64,000 nt of DNA from Atopsyche davidsoni (GCA_022113835.1 JAILWY010000028.1:1798001-1862000), one strand, 5' to 3'; positions 1 through 11,575 are shown, counted from the stretch's first letter. Made by a program: numbers and translations. The notes: a model not told the origin generated them from the sequence alone.

Positions 1-1180
1 ATTGAGAGCAAAAAAAAAGGCAGTCCCCGACTGCGAAAGCAAAATTTCTGTTCAGGTTGTCTGTGTCAGCTGTTGATGAATTTTTAAAAAATCAATTAAA
101 GAAACCAGAGGGTCTGCGAGATCAAAAAGTTTGGGGACCTCTGGGGCTACCGCGTAATTCGAGGGCGATCATAAATGATGTGTGTAATTGATTTTTCTGA
201 AAAACCTACTTCTCGATAAGGCGATGATCATTATGCATTCATCATTTTGCATTCATTCGCACATGAAACAACTTATTATATAAAAAAACACATTTAAAAC
301 AATGCACAATGCACGAAGAAACAATGCGACACTGTGTGAAAGAATCCACTTGTCAACATTCTTGAAAACTACGTTTTATATTATTTAAAAATATATATAT
401 ATGAATAGCAAAAGATCGTTATGTAGTGAGACAAATTTTAGTTGTACGCTATAGCTGTATTGTGCTGTGGCTCAATTGGATAGAGCGCCGTGCTACGCTG
501 TGATCCCGGTGCTTCAATGATTTAAAATCTTTAAAATCGAAGCTCAAGATACTCTAAAATCGCCTTATGAAAACAGCTGATCATGGCATGAGCATGGAAG
601 CAGCTCCGCACCCCGAAACGCGGCAGTACGTGCCCAGCAATACCGACGACAGCTTCGCGGGGAGACAACGACCACATAATCCTGAAAAACACCCCCTAAA
701 GCCGGAAGGGTTGACGAGATAATTGACTTTGGGGAGCTGCCTGAGCTGAAGCATCGTTCACAGCTGAAATTCTATATATCAGACTTATAAAACTATTTAT
801 TATAAGGCTTAATAAATAAATACATTCAAATCAATAAAGCTGGATGTATATTTTATCGTTTGAATGTGTTTGCGGAATGGCTTAAATTTTTCGTTGGGCT
901 TTCGATTTATTCGATCTGCAATCGTTTTGTAATATCAGGATGCCAATAAAAGCTGAAACGGTGCCGGCATATGGCCGCTGGCGTCGTTAGGCACTGTTAA
1001 TGCCGGGTACGTGACGCGCTCCGCCATCTCGTGGAATGCCTCGGCCCGAGGCTCTCCCCCGATTTTCTATCCCTTACAAATAAATTGATAAACGCTAAAT
1101 CGGCCATTATTTATATTGGTGAATACATATTTCACTGAATACATATTTATTCTAAGCCAGTCTTATTAATTCGGCAGAAT
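1..1180. other. AT-rich non-coding stretch with a tRNA-like stub
   Basis: No gene is recognised. At 468-479 the sequence TGGCTCAATTGG, followed by TAGAGCGCCGTGCTACG, resembles the 5' half (A box) of an arginine-type tRNA or a tRNA-derived SINE. No matching B box follows, so it is not an intact tRNA. A moderately GC-rich stretch (about 590-770) follows and is not recognised. The rest is AT-rich with poly-A/T runs. Confidence 0.3.
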
Positions 1181-1186
1181 TTCCGA

Positions 1187-1357
1187 ATTCCGCATCCACG
1201 TAAGTCCCCTCCTTCCGATTCACTCGAATACGGTGTTGAGGGACCCGAGGACTACGTAATTCTGCCTACATGGTCCCCAACCTCTTATGGGGTGAAGGAC
1301 TATAAAACTGCTGTGTAGAAAGTCCCAGGGACCCAAGAAAACTCATGGATGCGGAAT
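1187..1357. repeat. Short inverted-repeat-bounded segment
   Basis: ATTCCGCATCCA at 1187-1198 is repeated in perfect inverted orientation at 1346-1357, enclosing a segment of about 150 bp that is less AT-rich than its surroundings. This could be the remnant of a small terminal-inverted-repeat element. The 12-bp arms are short, no target duplication was found, and no second copy was noticed, so the call is weak. Confidence 0.25.
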
Positions 1358-1536
1358 CTGAGAGTGCAGCCGAATTCAGTGAGACGAAGAATTAGTTACT
1401 TCGATCAAGTTAATCACCGGTGGATTGATTTCGAGCTTGACGCGACTAGTTTCGTCAACGTGCTAGATGCATATTAATAGTCTCTATCGGGTGTAATTGG
1501 CAAAGCCTTTCCGCATAGCCGATTATTATTATTTTT

Positions 1537-1572
1537 CAGTTGTCGGATGTGTCGCAGCGTGTGTAGGCGGCT
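1537..1572 (-). repeat. Terminal fragment of the ACACGC/GCGACAC repeat family
   Basis: In reverse complement this reads as AGCC(G/T)CC-type sequence followed by ACACGCTGCGACACATCC. It matches the ends of repeats at 11313, 20351, 25359, 25510 and 40425. It is probably one end of a short inverted-repeat transposon; the other end is not visible here. Confidence 0.4.
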
Positions 1573-1619
1573 TCATTGCCCAAATCGACTAGGCCAAGTC
1601 AACCCTTTACACAGGGGGC

Positions 1620-4140
1620 GTCATTCATGAAAACTTCCAGAGGGTTGAAGATTTCATAATAAAACATACTCGTGGATTTTGCTGCGTTCCTGAAAATTTT
1701 TTCAGGATTTTTTTCAGCGATTTCAGGCACTACTTATATAAGATACATTTGCACGTAAAACGTCTCTATTATCTTCAAATGCAAACCCTTGTTTAAGGGT
1801 TGTTTTTTTTTTTTTTTTTCATGAGTTTAATATGTGCAACACTGATTTTAATAATTCGGACAAAGCAGCTTTTTTTATACAACAGGAATTTTTATGCGTT
1901 TTGGAAGTTTTTTGGTTATCTACTGTGCTCGTCTAGTAGTTGAAATATTTTAATAATCCGAGTGATTTAATTTTTAATAAACATTTTGCTCATTAGCTGC
2001 TTTTTTTTCCATTCCGTGACATCATCCACAGCGTGATGTCATACTTTCGGTCGGTTTAGCTTAATTAGAATTTTCCAACGCCGCTTTTGTGCGCACCGCG
2101 TTTTATATTTAATTTACTAATGTCCTCTTTGTGCAAAAATATTATCACGCCAGTTTAACCCTTTACCTATCCCAAACTGACAATTAATTTGATTTTATTA
2201 ATTAAAATATCCGCCGGGGATTTGTGACGCGGCAGCGAGAAATCGCTTCGAACAATATCCGTTCTGGTGTTTTTTTTTTTTTTTTTTTCTACGTATATAT
2301 AAATAACACGATATACATTCAATCATAAAAAATGATTGGTACGTGGTAATCTTAAAATTAATACGGTGTTGGAAATATTGTATACGGGAGTGCAAAGGGT
2401 TAAGTGACTTGCCGTGACGTCATCATTTTATTATAGGGTGGAAATAAATATGTCAGTCTTTATAATGAACATGCCTTCATGCACTGACACCACTTTGAAG
2501 ATTTTTTTTATATATATATGTATTTAAATATTTTTTTTTTTTGAAATCCCATGAATAATGGTGTTTCATAATAGCTGGAATGCCATTGAAGAAACATGAT
2601 TTCCAGCAGGCAGTAAATTATTTTTGATTAGTCCTATCAATTAATAGCTCATTTTCAATTAACCAGCCGGCGATCCCGGATCGAGCGAGTCAAGTGCGGA
2701 CGACTACTGGATATGGGACCCCGTTCTCTTCAACGTTATAAATTAATATATTACATTAGCGCTAGTGGAAAACGTCTTATTCGTGAATACGAAGCAAGTG
2801 AAGTGATATGGAGTATATACCCTTCTTCTCAGCGTGCCTCTCCTAATTTTTTTCTACTCGGTTTTATACATGTCATCGTGTTTTTTTTTTTTTTTGGTGA
2901 CAATCACCTGCAAGAGGCTTTACATGGAATGTCGTATAAATATATACATATATATATTAATTTCTTTTTCGGCTCCACCCTCTTGGGTGCGATAATGACG
3001 CGGCTGCTTGAAATAGAATAAAACGGGGATGGTTCCTGAAATACAACACTAATTACATCATTTGAGCGAGCTCATGTTGAAATAGGAAATTCGTAATTAG
3101 CTAGGCGCGGAATGGCGGATTCAAGGGTAGGTTTTTCAGCCGGTCTGTGAATTTCAAAGAAGGCTTTTTTTAAATTTTTATTCAAGTTATGCATAAAAAG
3201 CCTTCGCGCACGCCAAAAGCTTTCATCAAATATTATACGCGAGATAATTTTTTTCATACCACGAAAAGGCGTTGTCTGTTATTTTTCAATATACTACCTG
3301 CAAGATAATGCACACTAACCCTAATAAATATATTTTTTTTTACGTATTTGAGACCAAGTGGCTTTTAATTTGCTATACAAGTCCATGCGAGAAAAAAAAG
3401 TACAGCCTGTCTCAATTTTCAGGATAGTTGTACAAAAAAAATACTGGAAAAACCTTCATTTTGGACTAAATAAATGAATACAAAAATGCATGCAAAATTT
3501 TATGATGATGATGGTGATGACACTTTAAAATTCGGAGGCTCTATACTTTCAGGCGTTTCAGTGAGTTTTTTTTTTTCAGTTTTCCTTGCGTATCCATGAA
3601 AACGTGAATGCTAGAATATTGCAGAGAGCTTTTGACTTGAACGTATGGAATATGAAAACAAAAGTAATTTCGTAATCCATCAAAGCATGGGAGGCATCCC
3701 TTGGCATGGGAAACATACTTCTAAAGAGATATTTTGCATTTTTTCAGAAATAAATAGAACGTATGAAAAAAATCTCTTGGCGTATTCTTCGATCCTCTTA
3801 CTCAGGATTGCTGTACAGCACCTTCATTGGTGTCGGTTCCCTATCGTCCTTATTTCTTCAGCTACCCTTACATCATAGGGTATATCACATGGCGTCTACC
3901 TTTTTTTCATATATCCTGGCACAGGCTTGAAGAGGGTACAGCACTGTCGCACCAAATCGCAGTGGTACCTGTTTGCCGAGAACGTCCTCTTGCTTATCTC
4001 TTCACCCACACTGTTTATGTTATTCGCAAGGGATCCTAAATAGACAAACCTTCCCCACTGTTTTGATTATTATAATATAGTTCACAAATCTGCACTTTTC
4101 TCCTATACTAGTATGGGTAATTTTTTTTTTAATCTATGTA
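1620..4140. other. AT-rich region, nothing recognised
   Basis: Homopolymer T tracts (1803-1820, 2270-2289, 2880-2895) and AT-rich sequence. Open frames here are short and their codons are dominated by low-complexity sequence. A small perfect palindromic pair, TGACATCA/TGATGTCA, lies near 2018-2041. No gene or transposon could be assigned. Confidence 0.4.
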
Positions 4141-4142
4141 GA

Positions 4143-4760
4143 AAAGGGCATGAGTGGAATTCACGCAATCGGATAGAAATCGGAAGTACAGCTGAATTAT
4201 TGAATATATTCGATGGAATGATCACTACGAGAAGAAGGGAAATGCTTCTAAGAATATAATTAGTATTTATCATTCTTCAGGTATTTGGGAAGCTGGTTAA
4301 ATGAGAACTGGAATCCTGACCTTGAAATTAAAGTGAGGATTGAGACAGCTCGCAGTACTATGCCCAAGAAATATATAATACCGAAATCTCACTGGAGATT
4401 CACCATGTGTTATGAAGTCTCAGTTCTTCCTCATGGAGTCGAAGCTTGGACACTGAAGACAGCTATTATGCAAAGAATTAAAGAATCACTAAAACACCAT
4501 GGGTTGGCTGCTTCACAAATGAGAAGGTCTTGCTCAGAATGAGCAAAGAATGAGAACTCCTGATGTTGGTAAAGAAGCGGAAGGTTTTGGTCACAGTTTT
4601 CGTGACATCCTCCAGCTGATTGTCCAAGGAAGAATCGATGGAAAAAGAGGCACTGGAAGGAGGAAGTCCTAACCCATGATATGGATATGTGCGATGAAGT
4701 GGTCACCGACTTTCTATGGGGAAAGGCATCAGAAGAAACACTATTAGCTGATTGCATACA
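4143..4760 (+). pseudogene. Non-LTR retrotransposon reverse-transcriptase fragment (RTE-like), copy 1
   Basis: From about 4279 the + strand encodes RYLGSWLNENW, then an EIKVRIE stretch, then VSVLPHGVEAWTLKTA. These are the order and motifs of the C-terminal (thumb/connection) part of endonuclease-reverse transcriptases in RTE-like LINEs, where YLGS.., IK.RI and (Y)G.E.WTL are typical. Further on, in a shifted frame, come QLIVQGRIDGKRGTGRRKS (the usual LQLI.QGKI.GKR..GRR segment) and a terminal region. Stop codons and at least one frameshift break the frame, and the catalytic YADD region is absent, so this is a dead, 5'-truncated fragment. A close inverted copy lies at 14640-15362. The clade assignment is by motif memory. 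Confidence 0.75.
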
Positions 4761-4957
4761 TTTTTCTTATATAAGAATGTGCTCACTACAAAGATCACTG
4801 AGAAGAATATTATATACGATATCAAAAACTAATAGTGCAGTGTAAGCAAAGGCATTAAATATACATTAATAATACTTTAAAAATGCACTTTAATAAGAAA
4901 ATATATAAAAAACACGTTTTTTTATGTTTATATAATAAATCAAGGCATCTGAAAAAG

Positions 4958-5080
4958 AAAAATCCTTCATGTGTCTCTCCCCATAAAAGGTTGGTGACAA
5001 CTCACTGAACATATCTCTATGTCTGGTCATGGGTTTTTTTTATGAAGATAGTGTATTCAGCGGGTCCTTTTAGACTATAT
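4958..5080 (-). pseudogene. Small LINE 3'-end fragment
   Basis: The reverse complement resembles the terminal coding segment of the LINE copies at 4143-4760 and 14640-15362, the part around the aspartate-methionine-phenylalanine and the GER(H) residues. It lies on the opposite strand about 200 bp after the first copy. It is short and has no intact frame. Confidence 0.45.
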
Positions 5081-5426
5081 ATCATTGCTGCTGTCCAATA
5101 GCATTATTATGTGATACTCCAGAAACAATAGCAGCCTCTACACAGTAAAAAGCTCCTTCCATCTCACAATTACAAATTACATACGCTCAAGCAACAAAAT
5201 GGGGAGAATGGGATGGTAATTATTATATACATATATTATACATATTATAAATATTTTTTATTACTATATATGGCAACAAATTTCCATAGGAATTAATGAG
5301 AGACTGGCTTACAGTACTGCTTGGCATGAATTTACTTAAAATTACTCAGCGAATCGCACGACTTCGTGCAATCATCGTGTAACAAGCGACGGATTGAAAA
5401 TATATAAAAATAACTTATAAAATATA

Positions 5427-5434
<8 letters not shown>

Positions 5435-5501
<67 letters not shown>
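5435..5501. repeat. (AT)n microsatellite
   Basis: About 67 bp of uninterrupted AT dinucleotide repeat, flanked by AT-rich imperfect repeats. The apparent tyrosine-isoleucine protein across it is a low-complexity artefact. Confidence 0.95.
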
Positions 5502-5505
<4 letters not shown>

Positions 5506-6112
5506 TATATATTTAAAGTATGCTTGTCTTGAGACAATTATTATTCGGCTATATTCCGCGTCCACATTAATTTTCTTCTTCCAATATGCTTTCTTCTCCC
5601 TGGAGCTGATTTTTATTCAAATTAGCAAATATTACTCAATGATATAATAAAATATAGTTTAAATATTAAAATATAATTTTAAATGCGGACAAAAATCCGA
5701 CCCTGGCGGGTCATTTCGTTTCTTCAGGTAGTAAAAGCAGATGTCGTGATTATTGCCAAAATAATTTCTACCTATAAATATGCAAAGACCAGCGACTTTT
5801 AACTGATTCTCATCGAATTATTGTTGAGATAATTTATATATTATTTAAAGCGAGCGGGAGACATCTAAACCCAAATAATCCTGCGATGAAATAAACCACA
5901 TTTTGAATGTGAGCATTTTCTTCGGGCGACCTTGAAACATGACCTTGAAATGAAAAATTACTCATAAGCATAAATATTCGTAAACTGTTGGCAAATAAAC
6001 ATTTTTTATTTGCTGATTAGTAATGAAATATTACAAATTAAACCATGCTGTCGTGAAAAAATCGCAACCCCAATTAACCGACTGGAAAATGAATCGTTGA
6101 AGGTTTTTACTT

Positions 6113-6392
6113 TGAATCAATATTTTCGACAATACTCGGTGGAATGATTGAGTGATTTTTTCACGTGTTAATTTTTATTGGTGACCGGTTTCGGTAAATA
6201 AAATTACCACGTGGAAAAATCACTCAAGTATTTTATTACATATATTTGAAATATTACAAGCTTACTACTTAAATAAACAATTCAACATTTTTGACAGAGA
6301 GTACTTGGTGGAATTCCATTTTAATATTTTTGAATAAAATACTTGAGTGATTTTCCACATTTTAGTTTTTATTAGTGACCGGTTTCGCCAAC
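6113..6392 (+). repeat. Dispersed repeat with GTGACCGGTTTCG end, two adjacent copies
   Basis: Two copies lie in tandem. Each runs from a GACA...TACT(C/T)GGTGGAAT start, through ACTTGAGTGATTTTTCCACG, to TTTTTATTGGTGACCGGTTTCG-type ends at 6181-6193 and 6375-6387. The first copy also carries inverted sequence: the TTGAGTGATTTTT block near 6148 returns as its reverse complement near 6215-6230, so this part can fold back. Other copies lie at 10868, 39839, 39995 (reverse), 43895 and 52143 (reverse). It is probably a non-autonomous transposable element or retroelement tail of unknown class. Confidence 0.6.
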
Positions 6393-7177
6393 CTCAGTGG
6401 AATGTAAAGGTGCGACCCAAAGGTTGAGCAGCGCTGGCGTTGGAATTTTCAGCAGACACAGCATTTAAGCATAAACTAGATTTGAACAAAAAAAATTTTT
6501 TTTTTATTATTTTTGTCAAATATTTACAACATTATGCCATGGCATGTAATCATAAAGAATTTCATCAAAAATTACATCACCGCATCACTGGAGCCGCCAA
6601 GCTCCCCGGCACATCCGCTACTGGATAAAGTCCCCCACAATATCTTCCTTTTCACATTCATTGTGATATAAGGCTTCTTAAATGGACGCGAAATTGTAGA
6701 GTCAGCGCCAAAATGCGTGAACAACACCAAGATTTTTAAAAACACGCAATCAAAGACGCTAATTTTAAATTTAGCGTACGATTAATCAATCTGCGTTTTT
6801 TTTTTTTTCATACATCTAATTATAAAACTGTACGCATTCGGGAAATGTGGAAATATTGCAATACTGCGGATCGATCTTCTTGTATGGCTCGCAGTCTACC
6901 GCTCGGGTCAAGTAATGTCTTATGATTAATTAACACGGTCACAAATGAGGCGAGCAAGACGCCGTCATAGTTAATCGCTCGAGGAGGCCGTGTGAATTCA
7001 CAGCTGTGACGTCATGCGAGCTGCCGTCGTCATCGGCCAGACCACTGCTGGAGCAAGGCCCCCCCACAAGGGGGCATATCGGTTCAGGGTGCTGCAAGTG
7101 ATCAAGGACACGGAGCAATAAACTAATAATAATATAATAATATTTACAACCAAAATGTTGACATCTTATATATATAC

Positions 7178-7512
7178 TAGCAATGTAGCCCGTCATAAAA
7201 TGACGTATTTGATGAACGATGCGTCTAAAATTTGTTTTTTTTGTAAAAGTTCTAAATTTGAAATTCTCACGGTGAAGAACTGAATCATATAATTCGTACA
7301 TATTGAAATTCGCTAAAGCATATTTTAAAGTTTATGAATGAAAATATTATCCTATCGTCTTGAAATTCGGCACATAGCTGCGGAAAAATTTACTTAACTT
7401 ATGTGCAAAAAATCAGCGTTGTATCTTTTAAGATATTCTATACAGAACGGAAAAATGAAACATACACACATACAAACATACAAACACACAATGGCTATTA
7501 TTATAGTAGATA
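7178..7512 (+). repeat. Probable dispersed repeat ending in a CATACA-rich tail
   Basis: The segment starts near ACTAGCAATGTAGCCCGTC and ends with the short-period run CATACACACATACAAACATA, then ATGGCTATTATTATAGTAGA. It leads directly into an AT microsatellite. The layout resembles arthropod retroposon 3' tails, which end in simple repeats. No coding frame or target duplication was seen. Confidence 0.35.
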
Positions 7513-7535
7513 TATATATATATATATATATATAT
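7510..7535. repeat. (AT)n microsatellite
   Basis: A 26-bp AT dinucleotide run directly at the 3' end of the preceding repeat-like segment. Confidence 0.9.
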
Positions 7536-7653
7536 AGACCTTGCTTATAGACCACGATTTTTTTTTTCCTGCGTCCTTGAAAACAAGAGGGGGGGGGGGT
7601 AATTTGAAAAGCTATTCTCTGCTTAGAGAAGAAGTCGTTCTTGAATCCTTCAT

Positions 7654-7656
<3 letters not shown>

Positions 7657-7688
<32 letters not shown>
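7657..7688. repeat. (AT)n microsatellite
   Basis: An AT dinucleotide run of about 32 bp. Confidence 0.9.
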
Positions 7689-7693
<5 letters not shown>

Positions 7694-7865
7694 AAATTCA
7701 CTAAAGGTATATTTTTAATGAAGGCAATAAATTTTTACAAATTCTAATATGTACATAAAAATATTTTAAGAAATAAATATTATAAAAATTAATTTTAATG
7801 TTTGCATATTTTTTTTAAAAATGAGCAAATTTTTATATTGATACAAATAAATATGAAGTGTATAA

Positions 7866-7932
7866 TAGCCAAACGGCTGGGAGATTACTAGTCTCGCAAT
7901 CGAAATATCATACTCTCCTAGCCAAATGGCTG
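7866..7932. repeat. Solitary TAGCC hairpin motif (same family as the 59-60 kb array)
   Basis: The left arm TAGCCAAACGGCTGGGAGA (7866-7884) and the right arm TCTCCTAGCCAAATGGCTG (7914-7932) are imperfect reverse complements around a 29-nt loop. The right arm continues TTCACTTGCGG, matching the TTCATACTTGCGAGG that follows each motif in the tandem array at 59196-60605. This solitary copy shows that the array monomer belongs to a dispersed family. Confidence 0.65.
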
Positions 7933-8131
7933 TTCACTTGCGGATGTTTTCACAATATGCGTTATCACAACAATGATTAATTATTTAAATAATTAAACCG
8001 TTTTATGAAGATTTGATATTGATTGATTTTATAATGCTTATTAATTTTTTAGATTTAATATTTTATAATTGGATATTATAAATCAGAAGTAATATATCTT
8101 ATATAATATTACGTCGCTATTTTGCTTGTTT

Positions 8132-8190
8132 GTTATTCCAACGTTTCGGTCTCGGTACCGAGGTCACCTTCAGGGATTGAAGATGTCCGA
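8132..8190 (-). repeat. Retroelement tail-like motif (GAAACGT type)
   Basis: Reverse complement: CCTGAAGGTGACCTCGGTAC, then CGAGACCGAAACGTTGGAAT. The pattern 'CTGAAGATG... CGAAACGT(C/T)GG then AATAA' is a common arthropod retroposon terminus. Related copies lie at 11519, 13410, 24521 and 51900. Confidence 0.45.
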
Positions 8191-8879
8191 TACCGGGAAC
8201 GTTATGAACCATCATTAAATGGACGTAAAAAAATATATATTCTTTAAGTGAATAAATATTGTAGTCTACTTTTGTGGACTCTTAATAAAAAGCTTGCAAT
8301 TATTAAACTAAAAATCGGTCGCTTTCTCTGCACGCTTCTTTGTCAGTGAATTGGGCAGATGCCTTACTAAATTGTTTTATCGTCGTATTGAAGAAATTCA
8401 ACGGTATAATGTACTAGAAAAATTGGTTGACACACATAAATTATAATTTGATACATTTTAAATGGTATATGAAAATAATAGGTTTCTTTTAAAATTCATT
8501 TCATGGCGTGATGATGATGAGTGTTAAATAATAATAAATTTTCGTCTATATTTCAGCTTTATAATCAACCAAAATTATTTAAAAAAATATTATAATTATT
8601 ATTTAAAATTTTACTTTGAATTTATCATTAATAAAAATTGTCAAAAACGAGTAAATAAGTCGATTCTGTTGCAAGCAAACGTCTAAGCGTGAAAGAAAAA
8701 CTCGCCAGATTCTTTTCCAAAGATATTACAAGCGAGCGCAATGCAAATCGAAGCCGACGGGAACAATACAAATTAGTATTTTATTCACGGCGGATCGAAA
8801 TCTCTTCGCCCCAACAACAGCAATAAATTCTGTCGCATCACAATAAAATATCGTAACGTCTAACCACCATTTTTTTCGC

Positions 8880-9207
8880 CGTGAATCGAAAAGGCATCGG
8901 GACGAGTGCGACGGCGATATGCGGCTTCGGCGAGAGCGACAGGGACGCGCAAAACTTTTCAAAAGCAACGCTCGCCCGCCAGAGCGGGACGGCCGACGCG
9001 GGGCGGCGCTCGCCGTGCGTTAGAAAGAGAGCGGTAGCGCCCGGCTCGAACGGAAGATCCCGAGCGGACCCGAACGCCGGCGGACGCGGCCGAGCGCGCA
9101 GTTAGAAAGTTACCCGACGTCAGTCGTCAACTTTTCGTTGACCGGTCGCCTCGTGTCGCGAAGCCAGCGCGAGTTCAGTGCAAAAAAGTTCGTGCTGAAA
9201 AATACAG
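8880..9207 (+). promoter_or_regulatory. Candidate CpG-rich promoter and non-coding first exon
   Basis: A sharp GC- and CpG-rich island in AT-rich DNA. TCAGTC at 9120-9125 matches the insect initiator consensus (TCA.TY), with A at 9122 as a possible start. No DPE match is visible at the expected distance, and a second, weaker TCAGTG is at 9175-9180. The sequence AATACAG|GTGCGG gives a possible 5' splice site after 9207, with G at +5. This would make an 86-nt untranslated exon. It could be spliced to the acceptor just before the ATG at 16333. The island could instead be an enhancer or another gene's promoter; the linkage is inference. Confidence 0.4.
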
Positions 9208-10867
9208 GTGCGGGGAATCGAGTTCTAAGTTTATGTTAATGAATCGATCAATTATTCGCTGTTGTGGTGATGTCACGACGGAGGAATGTTTCGTATTCAC
9301 GTTGGTTTTTGTGCTCCGACGCCGCTTGCATCTCGAACGGTTCGCGCCGAAACGTCTTACGCCCATTTTCTCCGTTTCGTATGTTGTCTCCGGCCTTTGT
9401 ATCTTATCTTTGTGATACTGTTTGATCGGGCTGTGATGATCTCATTGTCTTGAACGTTTCGGCATTTCTGATTCGCCGTGTGCCGCGTGAAACGCTTTCG
9501 GGCCTCGGCGAGTACGAATAACTTCGCGAAACTTGTTGCAAGATTCTTCGTAACAATAATCGCAAGTAATGCCATTCCGTGGATAAACGTAACAAGTAAC
9601 ATCAAACTTTGCGGATTTTTGTACATTTTGGTACCGCTATCAATATTTCCTGTCATATTATTATTCTTTGTAATTTTAGCAGCAAATGAAGCTATTTGCT
9701 TTCAGTGTAAAATGTTATAATATGTTTATTTGAAACATCGATAAGTTGACATTTATTTGTGACGCTCGTTAATTTTCTCTCCAAACACGGTAATTAGACA
9801 AAACTATTATTAATAGTATCATTATAAGACTTAAAAATACAACTTTGTATTTATTTATTTCAGCAATTTATATTTCAGATTCCTGAAAAATATAGTGCCA
9901 AATTTCAACTTTTTCAAAATCATTATAACTTAAAAATATTTTTTTTAACATTCATAAATTATACAATTATTTTATATAAGTTTCATGGGTGTTAGGCCGC
10001 GTGCATTAGTCGTAGTTCCCTGTCAGACGCTTCGACTCCGACGTGTCGCGCTGGAGCCACGCCGAGGCGTCGGTGAAAGAACCGTAACTAGTCGATGCGG
10101 CTACACAACTAAGAAACTTTTTTAAATTAAACTTTAAACAATATTTGTTAATTTATATTATTTAGCAAGTTTTTTTTCTCACTATGCATAGCAATTTAAT
10201 TAAAATTAAAAATTAGACTTCCTTTTGGATCGAGGGTTTTTTTATAATTTTTTTTTCAATAAAAACTAATTTAACTGTTTAATGAATAAAATGATATATA
10301 TTTGAACAATTTTTTATTTTATTTTTTTAAAGAAATTGACGGTTTAATTTTACTATTTTTTTTTCGATTTATTTAATTTTAATTTATATAAATATTTCCA
10401 GAGCGGTTTTTGCAACTCGGCGAAGCATATCACGAATTTGATAATGATATTAAAATTTATGGTAATTTATTCGTAGGAATCGAGTTTAAGACTTTACAGT
10501 GATCTCGGTACTTAAATGACTCACACACGACCAGAATACCTAATATCCACGACAGCAGGGTTTACTTTGTAATACTCCAAACAAACAGCAGACTGCGAAA
10601 ATGTTGTAAGCTACTTGCGAATGTGTAATATCATAATAATACTTGTCATTCGTAAATATCATATAAAGGCTGTATCAAGTGACAAAATATTATTTTACGA
10701 AATGCGATACATTTATCCTCCTAAAAAGAAAAATGTTTTGTTCCATAGTCCCAAAATATATATAAAATATATAAATACAATAAAAAAAAATTAAGCTTAA
10801 ATTTCATGATGTATAGGTGTACAAATGCCATATAGACTATATTTATTATATATATAAAATAATATTT

Positions 10868-10978
10868 TTGACACAGTACTTGGCGGAAGTGCTTTCTTAT
10901 ATTTTGAGTAAAATACTTGTATTGATTTTTCGACGTGAAAATTTTTATTGGTGACCGGTTTCGTCAGCTTTTCACGTT
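10868..10978 (+). repeat. Dispersed GTGACCGGTTTCG repeat
   Basis: The copy runs from TTTTGACACAGTACTTGGCGG, through AAAATACTTGTATTGATTTT, to TTTTTATTGGTGACCGGTTT. It has the same order of blocks as the copies at 6289-6392 and 43895-43980, but is diverged. Confidence 0.6.
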
Positions 10979-11018
10979 GGCGTTTTTAAACTGCTTCAAG
11001 CGGGAAAATATATTTTTT

Positions 11019-11350
11019 TTAAATATATATATATAGTATTGATTTGTATGCTTGTTCGTCTATGAGTAGTAAGTTGGGAGCCGCGCTAAGGGAGCGCTCC
11101 AGACCGCCGGGGGTCATGGCCCTGCCTTCTTTGTTCGGGGTCGAGTCCATGTTCTCGGTGTGGATGCTCCTCGAGCCAGCTTCTCACGAAAGTGCGCGGC
11201 CGTGTCCGCCGCCAAAATGGCTAAATATAACTCCGGGCTTCATCCGGCGAGAATGCAACCCGCCACTGCAAAAAACGCCTCGAAATCAACACCGGATCGG
11301 GCGAATGTTCAAGCAGCCTGCACGCGCGGCGACACGACCGGCAACCGATC
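11019..11350 (-). other. GC-rich island with a short minus-strand frame
   Basis: A CpG-rich island (about 11060-11350). On the minus strand an ATG at 11150 in a fair context opens a 43-codon frame beginning MDSTPNKEGRAMTPGGLERS, with non-repetitive composition as far as about codon 35 before entering AT-repeat sequence. No splice donor follows the good part, and I do not recognise the peptide. It could be a truncated first exon, a retrocopy fragment or chance in GC-rich DNA. The + strand is also open here for 114 codons, which weakens any coding claim. Confidence 0.15.
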
Positions 11351-11357
11351 TGAACTC
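11313..11357 (+). repeat. Terminal fragment of the ACACGC/GCGACAC repeat family
   Basis: GCAGCCTGCACGCGCGGCGA, then CACGACCGGCAACCGATCTG. It matches 20351-20395 and the left end of the element at 25359-25543. The second half of the element is not evident. Confidence 0.45.
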
Positions 11358-11518
11358 AGACATAGTTTCAAAAAAAACTATTGGCTAGTTAGTGTATAGA
11401 GATGTTTTAACAACAACAAAAAAAACCTTCAACCAATCGACTAGAAGATCACTGACGTCATTGACAAAATGCCATCGCCCTTTGAGAGCGTAATATATAC
11501 AAGCTTGCTCTGCTAACT

Positions 11519-11575
11519 ATGAAGATGATCCCATCTCGGGTACCGAAACGTCGGGATAAAAATAATTTACTCAGC
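11519..11575 (+). repeat. Retroelement tail-like motif (GAAACGT type)
   Basis: GAAGATGATCCCATCTCGGG, then TACCGAAACGTCGGGATAAA: the CTGAAGATG...CGAAACGTCGG-ATAAA pattern in + orientation. No coding part of a parent element is visible upstream. Confidence 0.5.

Noticed and set aside
468..500. Arginine-type tRNA gene
   Set aside because: Only the 5' half is recognisable; no B box or 3' acceptor stem.
2018..2041. CRE-like palindrome TGACATCA...TGATGTCA
   Set aside because: Short and isolated, with no nearby promoter features.
5332..5565. Tyr-Ile repeat protein
   Set aside because: Translation of an AT microsatellite.
6939..7301. 120-codon minus-strand frame, partly GC-rich
   Set aside because: Looked like a LINE tail on the + strand (GAYRFRVLQVIKDTEQ) but the match to any family is too weak to name.
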